A stretch of 64,000 nucleotides of DNA from Pseudoalteromonas arctica A 37-1-2. GTDB taxonomy: Bacteria; Pseudomonadota; Gammaproteobacteria; Enterobacterales; Alteromonadaceae. The stretch spans positions 3,720,001-3,784,000 of the forward strand of contig NZ_CP011025.1 of NCBI RefSeq assembly GCF_000238395.3, given 5' to 3'. The translations under genes and the position numbers were made by a program. The notes below the pieces were generated by a model that saw only the letters and a list, made by a program, of their open reading frames with translations, was not told the DNA's origin and searched no databases. How positions within the stretch are numbered: position 1 is the stretch's first letter; each line of letters opens with the position of its first letter. Positions 45,021 through 55,206 of the stretch are shown here, in pieces.

Positions 45021-45686
45021 TTAAGCCATTACAGGCCGCATTCTATAATATTGCATACAACCAAATTGCACAGCATTGGTAAGCAGCAGCATAATAAACA
45101 TAAGTAAGTGCGCCGTGCTTGGAGCCGCTGTTGTAAGCTCAACAACTAAGCCGCAAATACCAGCAATAAACTGCAAGCTAAAGTAGCGCGCGCTTAAATT
45201 ACTTACATTACCCGTACGCAATGTTTTATAAGTTTGTGGCATAACACGTACCGAACTCATCACAAGGCCAACATACGTTAAAGCGCTTAATACCGTTGCA
45301 GTATCGAGGCTTGAATTCAAAAGTAGTGAAAAAGGCAGTAACGAAAAACCTAGCATAGTAAACAACTGTACCCGTTCTCGTTTAGCTGCGTTATAACGTG
45401 CAAAAAAATACAAAATAAGTCCGCTTAACGCACCGGTTACAATAAATGGTAACGCAATATAAAAACGCTCAAAATAAATATTGTAGGTTATAAAATAAAG
45501 GCTTTGTGCTAACCCAAACGTCATCATCAATAGTGATAAACCTGAAACACTACGATTTTTTCGAATTTTGTTTAGTAATGGTAAAAAACTAAAAACCAGA
45601 ATAAATGAAGACAATATAGGCAAATAATGCGCCAAAGCAACCTCGATCGTTATATAAATGTTAATTAAACACGGAAATAAAAACAT
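45021..45686 (-). CDS. PQ-loop / SWEET-like membrane protein
   Basis: The 221-residue protein has about seven helices in two PQ-loop halves: FSFLPLLNKIRKNRSVSGLS (Pro-Leu variant) and VRVMPQTYKTLRTGNVSNLS (canonical PQ). Bacterial relatives are SemiSWEET sugar or amino-acid transporters, usually one half per chain, so this double-repeat form is closer to the eukaryotic arrangement. Substrate unknown. The first about 15 residues are poorly supported and the start may lie further in. Confidence 0.75.
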   Translation of the reverse strand: MFLFPCLINIYITIEVALAHYLPILSSFILVFSFLPLLNKIRKNRSVSGLSLLMMTFGLAQSLYFITYNIYFERFYIALPFIVTGALSGLILYFFARYNAAKRERVQLFTMLGFSLLPFSLLLNSSLDTATVLSALTYVGLVMSSVRVMPQTYKTLRTGNVSNLSARYFSLQFIAGICGLVVELTTAAPSTAHLLMFIMLLLTNAVQFGCMQYYRMRPVMA

Positions 45687-45869
45687 TTAATAAACATTTG
45701 TTTTAAAAGGCTTTTACTATGAGCGCGGCATTGTAGAGCCGCGTAAATTTAACTCAACTAAATAAGACATTCTTGTTTTAGGTACTGGCAAGCTAGGTAT
45801 ACAAAAACCGTAGAATTAAGTTCACGGTTTACCGGTTTAATAGAAAGCCTCACCGCCAAACTATTAAAT

Positions 45870-45888
45870 AAAAATGATAGTTGTTATC
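45870..45888 (+). promoter_or_regulatory. Fur box upstream of the disrupted PepSY gene
   Basis: AAAAATGATAGTTGTTATC matches the 19-bp Fur consensus at about 14 positions by eye and contains a TGATA/TATCA dyad. It lies 38 bp before the ATG at 45926, where a promoter would be. Indicates iron-responsive control. Confidence 0.65.
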
Positions 45889-45925
45889 ATGCGCAAGTCA
45901 TTAGCTGCTGTATATAAAACTACCT

Positions 45926-47059
45926 ATGAGAAAAACTCTTTTTAAAATTCACAGCTGGATCGCTCTAATAGCTATCATTCCATTGATTGTTATTAGTATT
46001 ACAGGGAGCGTATTAGTTTTTAAAAGTGAAATAGATGGCTTACTTATGCCAAGCAGCCACTTTGTTGTAAATGCACTGCCAGAGCGCATGCCAATCGACA
46101 CGTTAATTGCCAAAACAGAGCATGCTTACCCTGAATATGTAGTAGGTAGTTGGGAAATATTTAACGATGATACAGCTGATCGGGTTTACTTAGTCAAACG
46201 CGGCACAGAGCAATGGTATAAGTTTCATTTAAACCAGTATACGGGTGACATTTTGTCTGAACCTGTTGGTACCAGCCATTATTTTACCGATTGGTTTTTA
46301 GAACTACATTACACTTTTTTACTGAACGACTTTAAAAACCTGCCAGGGCAAACAGGCACTGTACTAGGCTTCTTTTTTGCTCTGTTTTTATTGGTATTAG
46401 GTATTACTGGGCTTATTATTTATCGTAAATTTTGGCAGCGTCTATTTAGTGTGCGCTGGCGTGCAACACTGCAAATTGTACTTAGCGACATTCATAAAAT
46501 GACGGGGGTTATAGGATCTCCCATCATTATTATTTTAGCTATCACAGGTGGCTACTTTAACTGGGCGGTGTGGTATCACGAAGTTATTGAACACGCAGAG
46601 GAAGAGCACTTTGTACTAACCAAAAACCTACACAGTAGCGATATTTCGTTTCAACGCATACTTGATGACAGTAAAAAGCAAATCCCCACTTTTAACGGTA
46701 CGTTCTTAGTTATGCCACTCGAGCCTGACGAAAACATTACCTTATTCGGCGAAGTCGATACCGCCAACCCACTTGCTAGTGAGTATGCCAATACGGTTAG
46801 CTATAACAAGCTAACAGGCGAGCACATAGCTAACTGGGATATTCGCGAAGTAGGCGTTGGCTGGCAGGTAATTGATAGTTTTTGAAAACTTCATTTTGGC
46901 TACTTTGCAGGGCTAATAAGTAAAATACTGTGGTGTGTTATTGGTTTAAGCCCAGTGTGGCTAGCAGGTACTGGTTTTTACTTGTGGTTTACCCGCCGTA
47001 AACGTAAAAAACAATCACAAAAAAATCGCTCAAGTAAACGCAGCACAGCAAGTGCTTGA
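45926..47059 (+). pseudogene. PepSY-associated membrane protein interrupted by in-frame TGA
   Basis: A first ORF of 319 residues starts MRKTLFKIHSWIALIAIIPL, has helices near 12-35, 142-165 and 190-212, and ends at TGA 46883-46885 after WQVIDSF. The same frame continues for 57 codons: KLHFGYFAGLISKILWCVIG, SPVWLAGTGFYLWFTRRK, then a basic tail to TGA at 47057-47059. LHFG, GL-P and TGFYLWF are the conserved end of this family (its last helix), so the product loses helix 4. Relatives are inner-membrane proteins linked to siderophore or ferric reductase functions. A Fur box precedes it. Nonsense mutation, read-through or sequencing error are the options. Confidence 0.85.
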
Positions 47060-47063
47060 TTAA

Positions 47064-47108
47064 AAACCCACCACATTGTAATGTAAAATTTAACAATGGA
47101 GTGGGTTT
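47064..47108 (+). promoter_or_regulatory. Hairpin covering the ribosome site of the TPR lipoprotein
   Basis: AAACCCAC (47064-47071) pairs with GTGGGTTT (47101-47108), and CATTGT (47074-47079) pairs with ACAATG (47093-47098), with a 13-nt loop. The 3' arm contains the GGAG ribosome site and ends at the base before the ATG at 47109. It may also act as terminator for the PepSY gene, but the TTT tail is short. Confidence 0.6.
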
Positions 47109-48269
47109 ATGATGTTTTATAAAATAGCAGTCTGTATTACTTTTTTATATTTAGTTGGATGTAACACAACCAAGGTTCAGCAAGTAGAACAACAAGTAGG
47201 GCTTGAACAACTATTAAACCATTCTTTGTTTAATAAACTCGACACTCCTTCTGAGTACAGTATTTTCGAGCTGCCAAATGCTGAAAAAGAAAAATTTTTA
47301 GCTTATGCCGAAAAACAAAAACAGTCTGAAATCCGTGATGACCGCATAATTTACAACTACCTCGAAAGCAACTTAGCTAACTTTAAATACCACGGCGATA
47401 CACTTACTTCAGCCCAAGCCTTAAAACTTTCGCAAGGCAACTGTATTAGCTTAGCTGTTTTAACACAAAGCTATGCACAAGCTCTTGGGTTAGAAACAAG
47501 CTTTCAAGAAGTTACAAGTAAGCCCATATACGCAAAAGAAAATAATGTTGTTTATGTAGCAAGCCACTTTAGAACAAGAGTATACGCCCCAAAAGTAGAG
47601 AAAAAAGATGATAATATTGTTGAATTTTTCAGAGCGGGCACCTTAATTGATTACTTCCCTACCCGTCGCAGTTTTTATTCAAGCAGCGCAGACTATAACG
47701 ATTTAGTTTCTAAGTTTTACAGTAATTTAGCTGCAACAGCGCTAGCAGACAAACAGCTGGATATTGCTTACTCACTTATTTTACAAGCAAACAAATACAC
47801 CCCCAATGATCCTGAATTATTTAATATAGCTGGCATTTTACATCGCCGAGCTGGTGATTTACAAAGCGCTAAAAACATCTATCAAGCAGCACTTAGTAAT
47901 AACGAAATAAGCATTAATTTAATCAGCAACTATCAGCTTTTAGCTAAAAAGTTAGGCGACAAAGAGCTTGTTAAAGAGCTCACCTCACAATTAGTTAATA
48001 AAGAAAAAGACCCATACGAATTACTAGTGATCGCTAAAAACAACTTACAAGCTGGCCACGCTCATCAGGCTAAAGCACACCTTGAGCAAGCTATTACTAA
48101 AGCGCCTTACATTGCTGAGTTATACTTGGAACTCGCAAAAGTTCGCTATCAACAAGGTAATATTAAACAAACACAAACCTTACTTGAGAAAGCAATTGAA
48201 CTAGAACGTGATAATCAAAAACTCGATGTATATCAAGCTAAGTTACTGTCGTTACAAATGGACAAATAA
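47109..48269 (+). CDS. Lipoprotein with transglutaminase-like segment and TPR repeats
   Basis: The 386-residue lipoprotein has lipobox LVGC (Cys18). At about 115-175 it shows [25 protein letters not shown] and later [10 protein letters not shown], the Cys and His arrangement of transglutaminase-like/cysteine-peptidase folds. The C-terminal half (about 215-385) has TPR units such as [20 protein letters not shown] and [20 protein letters not shown]. Substrate or partner unknown. Its ribosome site is inside a strong hairpin. Confidence 0.8.
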   Translation: MMFYKIAVCITFLYLVGCNTTKVQQVEQQVGLEQLLNHSLFNKLDTPSEYSIFELPNAEKEKFLAYAEKQKQSEIRDDRIIYNYLESNLANFKYHGDTLTSAQALKLSQGNCISLAVLTQSYAQALGLETSFQEVTSKPIYAKENNVVYVASHFRTRVYAPKVEKKDDNIVEFFRAGTLIDYFPTRRSFYSSSADYNDLVSKFYSNLAATALADKQLDIAYSLILQANKYTPNDPELFNIAGILHRRAGDLQSAKNIYQAALSNNEISINLISNYQLLAKKLGDKELVKELTSQLVNKEKDPYELLVIAKNNLQAGHAHQAKAHLEQAITKAPYIAELYLELAKVRYQQGNIKQTQTLLEKAIELERDNQKLDVYQAKLLSLQMDK

Positions 48270-48298
48270 CTTAGCCAAACCGTGGTTAACTTTAAACG

Positions 48299-51116
48299 CT
48301 AAAGTGAATAATAAAAGCTTAACCAAGCACGCATTTCATCTTCAAAACTGTCGCCTTCTACTCGCGACAGTCCCATATTAAACGTTAAATCGTTTACACC
48401 TGCTGGCCCCATTCCAAAACTAAAGTCACCTTGGTATTTTAAGCCGTAGCTTTGTGCGTATACGGTGTCGTCGAGTTGATGTTGCTTATAATAAAGCCAC
48501 GGCATGCCTTCTTTAAAGCTAAAGCCGCCACCGTAGCCTTGATAGCGCTTTGCAGTTGCACTGTAAAAAGGCAGCTCAGATGAAAGTACATATTCACTAT
48601 TTTGCTGCTGATTAATAAGATTTGAGCTAAAGCCACCTAATGCAAGGCTGCTGTCGTCACGTTGCTTTTGATCAAAGTTTGCATAAAGAGGAATACCAAA
48701 CGCTTTACCAAAAATTTTGGCGGCTAAATCATAACCTTGCCAATTATTACTTTTGCTACTGCCATCGTACCAACTCGCATAAATACTTTGGCCTATAGCA
48801 AAGTCTTGACGATCATATTGCCAATTTTGAGCAATACCTAAACGCGTCCAACTTTTATGGCTTTGCTTATAATCAGTGTAATTGTAGGCAAGCTCTGGCA
48901 TTAAACTTAACTGCCCAAATTTAACGGGGTAACTTATTGCGGCAAAACCACCACGGGCATCCATGTCTGCACTTAGACTTTGCTGAGACTGGCGCGATGT
49001 ATCTAAATTGTAGTCAAACAGTGCAAGTTTCAGTTTTACATCAAGCGCATTATATTTTGCCTGCACATAACCACCGTGCAATGCCCCATCGTGTAAATCA
49101 GTGCTATAACCCGCTTGTAAGTCGAGCTGCTTTAATAAGTCGCTACTTTTAATGCTTAAATCTAACAAACTGGTAGAAGCCGAATAATATTGAGAGCCAA
49201 TCGCGAAAGTAGCGTGCTGGTCGAGCACGTTGTAATTTGTTTGCTCTGTAGTCTCGTGCTTATATATTTTAGCTTTTGGAAGTGTATGTTCGTTTACTAT
49301 TAGCAGCGGTGCTTTTTTGTTAGCTGCAAACTCAGTAACTACAGTGCTTTTTATAGCTTTTGGCAGTGTTTTTACATTTGGCCCATCTGCAGTTATCGAA
49401 AAATAGAGTAACGAGCCATCAGCCATTTCAATTGGGTGGGCAACGGCCTCTTGCCCTTGGGTTAACTTGGTGAGTGTTTTACTCTCTATGTTGTAGTTAT
49501 AAATATCGGTGGCGCTATTTAAACCTGCAACAAAATAAAGTGACTCGCCATTATGGCTAAAGCTTGGCTGACTTAAATATTGATACCCGTTTGGCATAGG
49601 TACTGACAGCTGTTGTTCGCCGTTTATACCTTGTATATACAATTGCCAATTTTCATTTAATGACGTTGATAAATAAGCTAATTTATTTTCATCAGGACTG
49701 AGTATTGGGTAATCGTAAGTTGTCTCAAGGCTTTTTGTAAATAATGGTGTGATGGTTTGCGTATTGAGATCAACCTTTACTAATTCAGAGTAGCCATCTC
49801 TTATTTGCTCGCCATACAAGGTTTCGCCGTTACTGGTTACGCTAAATCGTCGTATACCAGCAAGTTCGGTAAGTTGTGTAATATTTCCAGTGTCAGTGTT
49901 ATAGCTAAATATGTCAGACACTTTGTTATAAATACCCGACTCTTCATTGCTGTACGCATTAAAATATAACGTTGTGTTATTTACCCATTGAGGGTTTGCA
50001 ATACCAGCTCGGTTAATTTGATTAAGCACTTGTTTTTGTTCGCGCTTAAACACACTGGGCGCTGTATCGGGAATATCTTGTGCATCGTTTTCGAGTAGCT
50101 CTTTTTGCGCTTTAGTAAACTCTTCTTGCGCTTTAATGTTGTCATCCGAGCTATAAATTATAAGCTTGGTATTACTCTCTTTATCTCGCTCAACAATCGC
50201 AATTTTACTACCATCTTTTGAAAGTACTGGGTTACTTGCATATAAGTTAAGCTCAAGCCAAAGTTCACTATTAAGTAACGGCTCCCCTTGCTCTATTTGC
50301 ATTGCTTTATAGGTATATTCAGCTATAAATCGGCGATATAGCTTGGCTGCACTTTGCCCAAACACACCGCTAAATGCCTCATCAAAATTCCGCGTTTTTA
50401 CGCCTTGCATTCGCGTCCAAACACTATCGAGTGTTTGTTCTGAATAGTTTTTCTCTAACCAATTTAAAAAGCGACTACCCATTAAATACGCCATTGAGCC
50501 TCCCATAAAGCCCTGCTCGCCATTTAACTGCCCATAGGTTGGCAGTGCGCCCTGTTGAGCAAATTCTCGCAGTATTGACTCTGAGTAGTTATCAAACAAA
50601 CGTCCACGACCCGTCACTTTAGACTCAATCAATGTGGCATAACCTTCGGCTACCCAGCGCGGCGTATCACTGTAGGTTAAGTCGTATAAATCCCATATAC
50701 CACGTACTTTCTGCTGCCAGTGATTGCGTGTAGGCTGTGCTAAGTGCACTAAGTGAATATATTCATGCAACACAAGCAACTGCTGCCAGCCAGCGCTGTT
50801 TGATATAACTGTGTCGGATTGTGGTGGGGTTGTAAAAAGTGCCATTACAGGGTTACTTGAGGTAGGTAGCGCAAAGCCATTTGCTGCATTTAGGGGGTCA
50901 AACACCACTACATCAACTGTTTTATCAAGTGCTCTGTTTTGCTGCTCAAGCACTTTGGTGCGTACTATTTCAAGCTCTGTTGCAGTTGACTTAGCAAAAA
51001 TCAGCATGCTCAATACTGTAGTGAATATTAAAGTGTTCGGTATGAATAGTTTGCCAATCGGCTGCAAAGCTTGGTGCTGCTAGTAATAAAGCTGATGCGA
51101 TAAGTGTTTTTTTCAT
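48299..51116 (-). pseudogene. Secreted zinc-protease/propeller/beta-barrel protein with +1 frameshift
   Basis: The natural start is the ATG at 51116 with AGGGA upstream and signal peptide MKKTLIASALLLAAPSFAA, followed by DWQTIHTEHFNIHYS. That frame stops after 40 codons at TGC-TAA. Removing one T from the run of five at 50996-51000 joins it exactly to the long frame (FAKSTATELEIVRTK) that continues to 48299. The joined protein is about 938 residues: a peptidase-like domain with HEYIH in LVLHEYIHLVHLAQP and EGYATLIES, TolB-like propeller repeats (about 290-620), and a C-terminal barrel-like region ending in FYYSL. An in-frame start at 51067 exists but its N-terminus is out-of-frame sequence. 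Confidence 0.85.
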
Positions 51117-51238
51117 GAGCGTCCCTAAAAGAATTCCTTAATACCATCTAGGGTATTATTAAATGTCTTTCATGGGCAGTAAGAAAGTGTAATAAAGCAT
51201 GTGCAAATGTGTATTTACACATGTTTTACTAGGGGAGT

Positions 51239-52786
51239 TTACATCCAGCTGCGAGTATCTGACTCAATCTGCTTAATTGTAAAATCAATAATAAAGTCAG
51301 CATCTTGCTGCTTTATGTAGGGCATAAATGCAAAGCCTGAAGCAAGTTGTATATACAGGCTTTTTAAGCCTGATTTTCTCATTAAGTATGTACTTATACT
51401 GCGTGCACTTTGCGCTTTATAAAGCTCAAAAACACGGTAATGAACGCCAATCATACCTTTGCGTACAACCATATAAAATCGGCCATTATCCTCATGCATG
51501 TAATAACCATAACGCTGATACGACAAAGTTACCAAGCCAGAAAACACCACCAAAACACCAAGGCTAATCAAAGTATTAATATCAGCAATAAAACAAAAGC
51601 CAAACACTAATACACTGGGTAACAGTGAATAAAAGCCTAAATTTTTATACAAAAGCGCTCGCTCTGCGCGCTTAAAAGCGAGTTTTTTACTATTAAACCA
51701 CGGGTAAATCCATTGGCATACACTATCAACTTGTTCGCTATTTAATACAGGTAATACTAAGGTTTGTTTATTTTTTTTAGCCGCAACACCGGCTGCTATT
51801 CCGCCGCTACTTGCTTGCAAGCACTCAACGGTAAATCGCTTTAGTAATCGCCCCATTAGGTTTTGCTTAATAACAATAGATTGCACTTTATCCATGCTCA
51901 TTGAAAGCTGATGGCGCTCTAACAAGCCAGCAATACGTTTAAATTTTTGACCTTTAAAATAAAGCTCAAAGTTATAAAAACGAATAAGCGACATAGTCAC
52001 CGATAGCATTACAGCCACCAAAACTAACAAAACAATTAAGGTGATCATCGCAAAGGTAGCAGCACTGGCCAGCATACCAAGCTCTTGTTGGTAAAAGCCT
52101 TCTACTTTCGCAATAATTTGCTTCTCTAAAAAATCGATAATCAAGTTTATAAAAGGGGCAAAAGCAGCGATTGCTAAAATAGCCATATTCGACATTAAAC
52201 CAAATTTAGCTATTTCTTTATTGCTAATACTTAGGCTGTTTTCGATAATGTCTGTTTCGCTTTGTTCAGTATTTTGTATTTCTTGCTGTTGCTGCGCTTT
52301 AAAATCAAATATTTGTTTACGCATTTGCTGTGCGTAATCTTTAGTGACGCCAGGTAAAACAACTTCTTGCGACACACTGCCAGCTGCATCAAAAATACAA
52401 TTAACTAAGTTTACGGGGGTAAAATAAAATGGCTCGGCAATATTAACGTTTTGCACACGGCCAAATTTAAGCGTAAGTCGCTCTTTTTTAAATACACCTT
52501 TGTTAAGCAATATTTCGTTGTCGCTACTAATACAAAACTTAAAATTTAAATAATATAAAAATGAGTAAATAAGCAACGAAATTAGCGCAATCCCACCTGC
52601 AACCTGCGCCCAAAACAACTTATTTTCTACTTGAGTAACAAACACGACAAGCATAGGTAGTAAGTTTAAAAGGCCATCTTTTACAAAGCGCACACTAAAG
52701 TGCACAACAAAGTATAAAAGCGCCCAGGGCGATACTTTCTGCCAGTAAATAGGGCTCGCTTTATCTTCGATAGTTGTATTACTCAT
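51239..52786 (-). CDS. Bacterial PH-domain (YdbT-like) membrane protein
   Basis: The 515-residue protein has several membrane helices (about 25-45, 55-75, 195-220, 240-270 and 385-420) and three PH_2 (DUF304) domains, e.g. NEILLNKGVFKKERLTLKFGR and HQLSMSMDKVQSIVIKQNL. Function in envelope stress or membrane homeostasis is suspected for the family but unproven. It overlaps the next upstream gene by 8 bp, the conserved ydbS-ydbT pair. Confidence 0.88.
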   Translation of the reverse strand: MSNTTIEDKASPIYWQKVSPWALLYFVVHFSVRFVKDGLLNLLPMLVVFVTQVENKLFWAQVAGGIALISLLIYSFLYYLNFKFCISSDNEILLNKGVFKKERLTLKFGRVQNVNIAEPFYFTPVNLVNCIFDAAGSVSQEVVLPGVTKDYAQQMRKQIFDFKAQQQQEIQNTEQSETDIIENSLSISNKEIAKFGLMSNMAILAIAAFAPFINLIIDFLEKQIIAKVEGFYQQELGMLASAATFAMITLIVLLVLVAVMLSVTMSLIRFYNFELYFKGQKFKRIAGLLERHQLSMSMDKVQSIVIKQNLMGRLLKRFTVECLQASSGGIAAGVAAKKNKQTLVLPVLNSEQVDSVCQWIYPWFNSKKLAFKRAERALLYKNLGFYSLLPSVLVFGFCFIADINTLISLGVLVVFSGLVTLSYQRYGYYMHEDNGRFYMVVRKGMIGVHYRVFELYKAQSARSISTYLMRKSGLKSLYIQLASGFAFMPYIKQQDADFIIDFTIKQIESDTRSWM

Positions 52787-53312
52787 CGACTAAAGCTGCC
52801 TGAGTAGTTGCGTCGTCTTGGCGGTAGTTTTGTACAAATTGGCGCATATTTTTACAATCATCATGGGTTAGCCCACTAATTTGTAAATCGGCACTTACAC
52901 CGCCAGCGCTAAATAATTTAATACTCGCAAGGCTAAGTTTTCGCTCTATTGGCCCTTGGTGTATTTCCATATGCTGTACACGCGCTAAAGGTAATACCGT
53001 CACTTGTTGCCAAATAACGCCTTTTTTAAAAGCAATGTCATGATTTCGCACTGCAAAACCTCGTAACCTCACACTTATTATGTTGTACGCCATAGATACG
53101 GCCACCAAAATTGGCATACCAATTAGCAAATACGTTTGTGCATTATTAGCAAAGGCTTCATTAAAATAACAAACAGCAATAAGCGCTCCAATTAGCGGTA
53201 TATAAAACAGAAGCGAGCTAAGCTGTGTATGTAATAAGGCTCTATCAGCCAATGGCTTAAAGCTAATATCACTATGCTTTGGTAAACCCATTATTTGTTG
53301 ATTGTTAAACAC
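52779..53312 (-). CDS. Bacterial PH-domain (YdbS-like) membrane protein
   Basis: The 177-residue protein has two helices (about 32-50 and 60-80) and a PH_2 domain with LRGFAVRNHDIAFKKGVIWQ and VLPLARVQHMEIHQGPIERK. It is the small partner of the YdbT-like gene that follows with an 8-bp overlap. Function unknown. Confidence 0.88.
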   Translation of the reverse strand: MFNNQQIMGLPKHSDISFKPLADRALLHTQLSSLLFYIPLIGALIAVCYFNEAFANNAQTYLLIGMPILVAVSMAYNIISVRLRGFAVRNHDIAFKKGVIWQQVTVLPLARVQHMEIHQGPIERKLSLASIKLFSAGGVSADLQISGLTHDDCKNMRQFVQNYRQDDATTQAALVDE

Positions 53313-53348
53313 TATTTGTCCCTATTCCTGCTTTTAATTATGACTAGC

Positions 53349-54197
53349 TTACCAACTAATGGTGGTTATTAAGGTGTGGCTTTGTTTTGGCTCAAGCGTT
53401 ACTTTATCTGTCAGTACATTAGCAGCCTCTAAGCAGAGCATTGTTTTATATTCATCATCAGCAAAGTTAGATAAGCGTTTTGATTTTTCTATCCATGGGT
53501 TCCACAGTACACACGAACTTGAGTTTTCGCGGCTCACATTAATAACACCTTCTGGCGTTTTAATAGTTTGCATTGTATTTGCTTGTGTATAAACCATGTC
53601 GGTTTCGCGATTGAAGCTTACAACATCATTTTGTACAAATGGCCCTTCACTAAACTCAATATATTGCGCGCCTTGTAAACCATCTACATGGGTATTTGTA
53701 ATGTCTGATGTAGGAAAATAGGTATGCAGCGCTTGAGTAAAGCTAAATGGCGCACTCCCTAAGTTAGTGGTCGTTAAGCGAACCTGTAATTTATCGCTTA
53801 ATACAAACTCAACTTTTAATGCTGACTGATGTGGCCAATACGTTGTATTAACAAGCTTCATGGGTAGCTTTAAACTAACTGTAATTTGCTCATCAGATTC
53901 GTGTACTTCATCAGCTTGCCACACGCTTGTGCGCGCAAAACCATGGGCAGGCCAGCCATCATTAGCGTGTGTACCAAACCACGGCCAACAAATAGGAATA
54001 CCACCTCGAATACTTGCTCCTTCTTGATAGGTTTCATCTTGTGATACCCATATAAGTGGCTTGTTATTTTTAGGGGTAAACTCGGTAATTTGCCCTCCTT
54101 GCAAAAATATTTTTGCATCGCACTTTGAGCTAGCTATTTTAATAAACTCAAGACCGGTTTCGCTTTGCTCAATGCTAACTGATGGCGATAATTTCAT
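53349..54197 (-). CDS. yeaD: D-hexose-6-phosphate mutarotase (YeaD family)
   Basis: This aldose-1-epimerase-fold protein of 282 residues has IFLQGGQITEFTPKNNKPLI, the family loop SIRGGIPICWPWFG, HGFART, and the catalytic His/Glu regions TQALHTYFPTSD and CLEAANV. It equilibrates anomers of hexose 6-phosphates in the cytoplasm. Monocistronic, 36 bp upstream of the PH-domain pair on the same strand. Confidence 0.93.
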   Translation of the reverse strand: MKLSPSVSIEQSETGLEFIKIASSKCDAKIFLQGGQITEFTPKNNKPLIWVSQDETYQEGASIRGGIPICWPWFGTHANDGWPAHGFARTSVWQADEVHESDEQITVSLKLPMKLVNTTYWPHQSALKVEFVLSDKLQVRLTTTNLGSAPFSFTQALHTYFPTSDITNTHVDGLQGAQYIEFSEGPFVQNDVVSFNRETDMVYTQANTMQTIKTPEGVINVSRENSSSCVLWNPWIEKSKRLSNFADDEYKTMLCLEAANVLTDKVTLEPKQSHTLITTISW

Positions 54198-54624
54198 ACC
54201 TTCCCCTATAATACTGATACTAAAGATTTTTAATATTTGTGCAGAAACAATAATGCATGCTTAAAGTATACGCTATTGATATTAAATATTGATTGCTGAA
54301 TTTGTTCATTGCCGATTAATACATATACAGTAAACTCACAAACAATTACTTTGTACTAACAGCTGTAAATGAATAATACTAAAGTCTATACAATAAGACT
54401 TGCCAATTATTCACAACATACGTACTGTGCGCAACTTAATGCACACAAGATGCTAAGAAAATTTACTATAATTTAAACAATATAATTTTACATTAGTTAC
54501 TGCTCTAACTATTAAAAACCAACAAAAGCGGCCTAATGTGCAATATATTGTTTGAATTCAATTTATTTGATGTGTAACATTTCGCGATTACGGCAAACTA
54601 CCGCCCCATCGATGAGATAAGCAA
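54198..54624. other. 427-bp AT-rich intergenic region between yeaD and the MarR gene
   Basis: No ORF, tRNA or strong hairpin was seen. It holds the divergent promoters of yeaD and the MarR regulator. The right part contains two short palindromes (54541-54561), listed separately. Confidence 0.6.
54541..54561. promoter_or_regulatory. Two adjacent palindromes, candidate MarR operators
   Basis: CAATATATTG (54541-54550) and TTGAATTCAA (54552-54561) are perfect 10-bp palindromes side by side, 63 bp before the MarR gene. AT-rich palindromes of this kind are typical of MarR dimer sites, but the AT-rich context makes chance occurrence possible. Confidence 0.45.
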
Positions 54625-55107
54625 ATGCAAAAATATGACGAGTTATTGGTTTCTTTACGTAAAGTGATCCGCGCGATTGATTTACATTCTAAGCAGCTAA
54701 ATAAAACTTCGGGTTTAACTGGCCCACAATTGCTTATAATGCAAGAAGTTAAAAAAACCGATGGAATAACGGCGAGCCGTATTGCTCAAAATGTAAATTT
54801 AAGCCCAGCAACGGTCACCAATATTCTCGACAGAATAGAAAGCAGAAACTTAGTAACACGCGTACGCAGTCAAATGGATAAACGCAGAGTGAGCTTATAC
54901 CTCACCGAGAAAGGAAAAGAGTTACTTGATAAAGCACCTCAGCCATTGCAAGAACACTTTATTGAAAAGTTTTCTGCGCTTGCTGAGTGGGAACAGAGCC
55001 TTTTACTCTCATCAATGCAGCGTGTAGCCGCGATGATGGATGCAGATAAATTAGATGCATCGCCCCTTCTAGAAGTTGGTGCACTTACTCAAGCTCCTAA
55101 AGAATAA
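54625..55107 (+). CDS. MarR family transcriptional regulator
   Basis: The 160-residue winged-helix dimer has LTGPQLLIMQEVKKTDGITA, a recognition helix in VNLSPATVTNILDRIESRNL, and the wing RVRSQMDKRRVSLYLTEKGKE. The ligand is unknown. The porin gene lies 99 bp downstream on the same strand and is a plausible target or operon partner; a weak AAACG/CGTTT stem lies between them. Confidence 0.92.
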   Translation: MQKYDELLVSLRKVIRAIDLHSKQLNKTSGLTGPQLLIMQEVKKTDGITASRIAQNVNLSPATVTNILDRIESRNLVTRVRSQMDKRRVSLYLTEKGKELLDKAPQPLQEHFIEKFSALAEWEQSLLLSSMQRVAAMMDADKLDASPLLEVGALTQAPKE

Positions 55108-55206
55108 ACAATAAAAAAAATACATAGTTTTGTACTTACTCTAAACGTAAGGCGTTTTTTGACGTCTTGAATTTTTTATTTTTTAATCACAAGCAGAGCG
55201 GCTATT

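Noticed and set aside
46883..46885. TGA as selenocysteine codon in the PepSY gene
   Set aside because: The family has no Sec or conserved Cys at this site, and no SECIS-like stem directly after the TGA or sel genes were seen.
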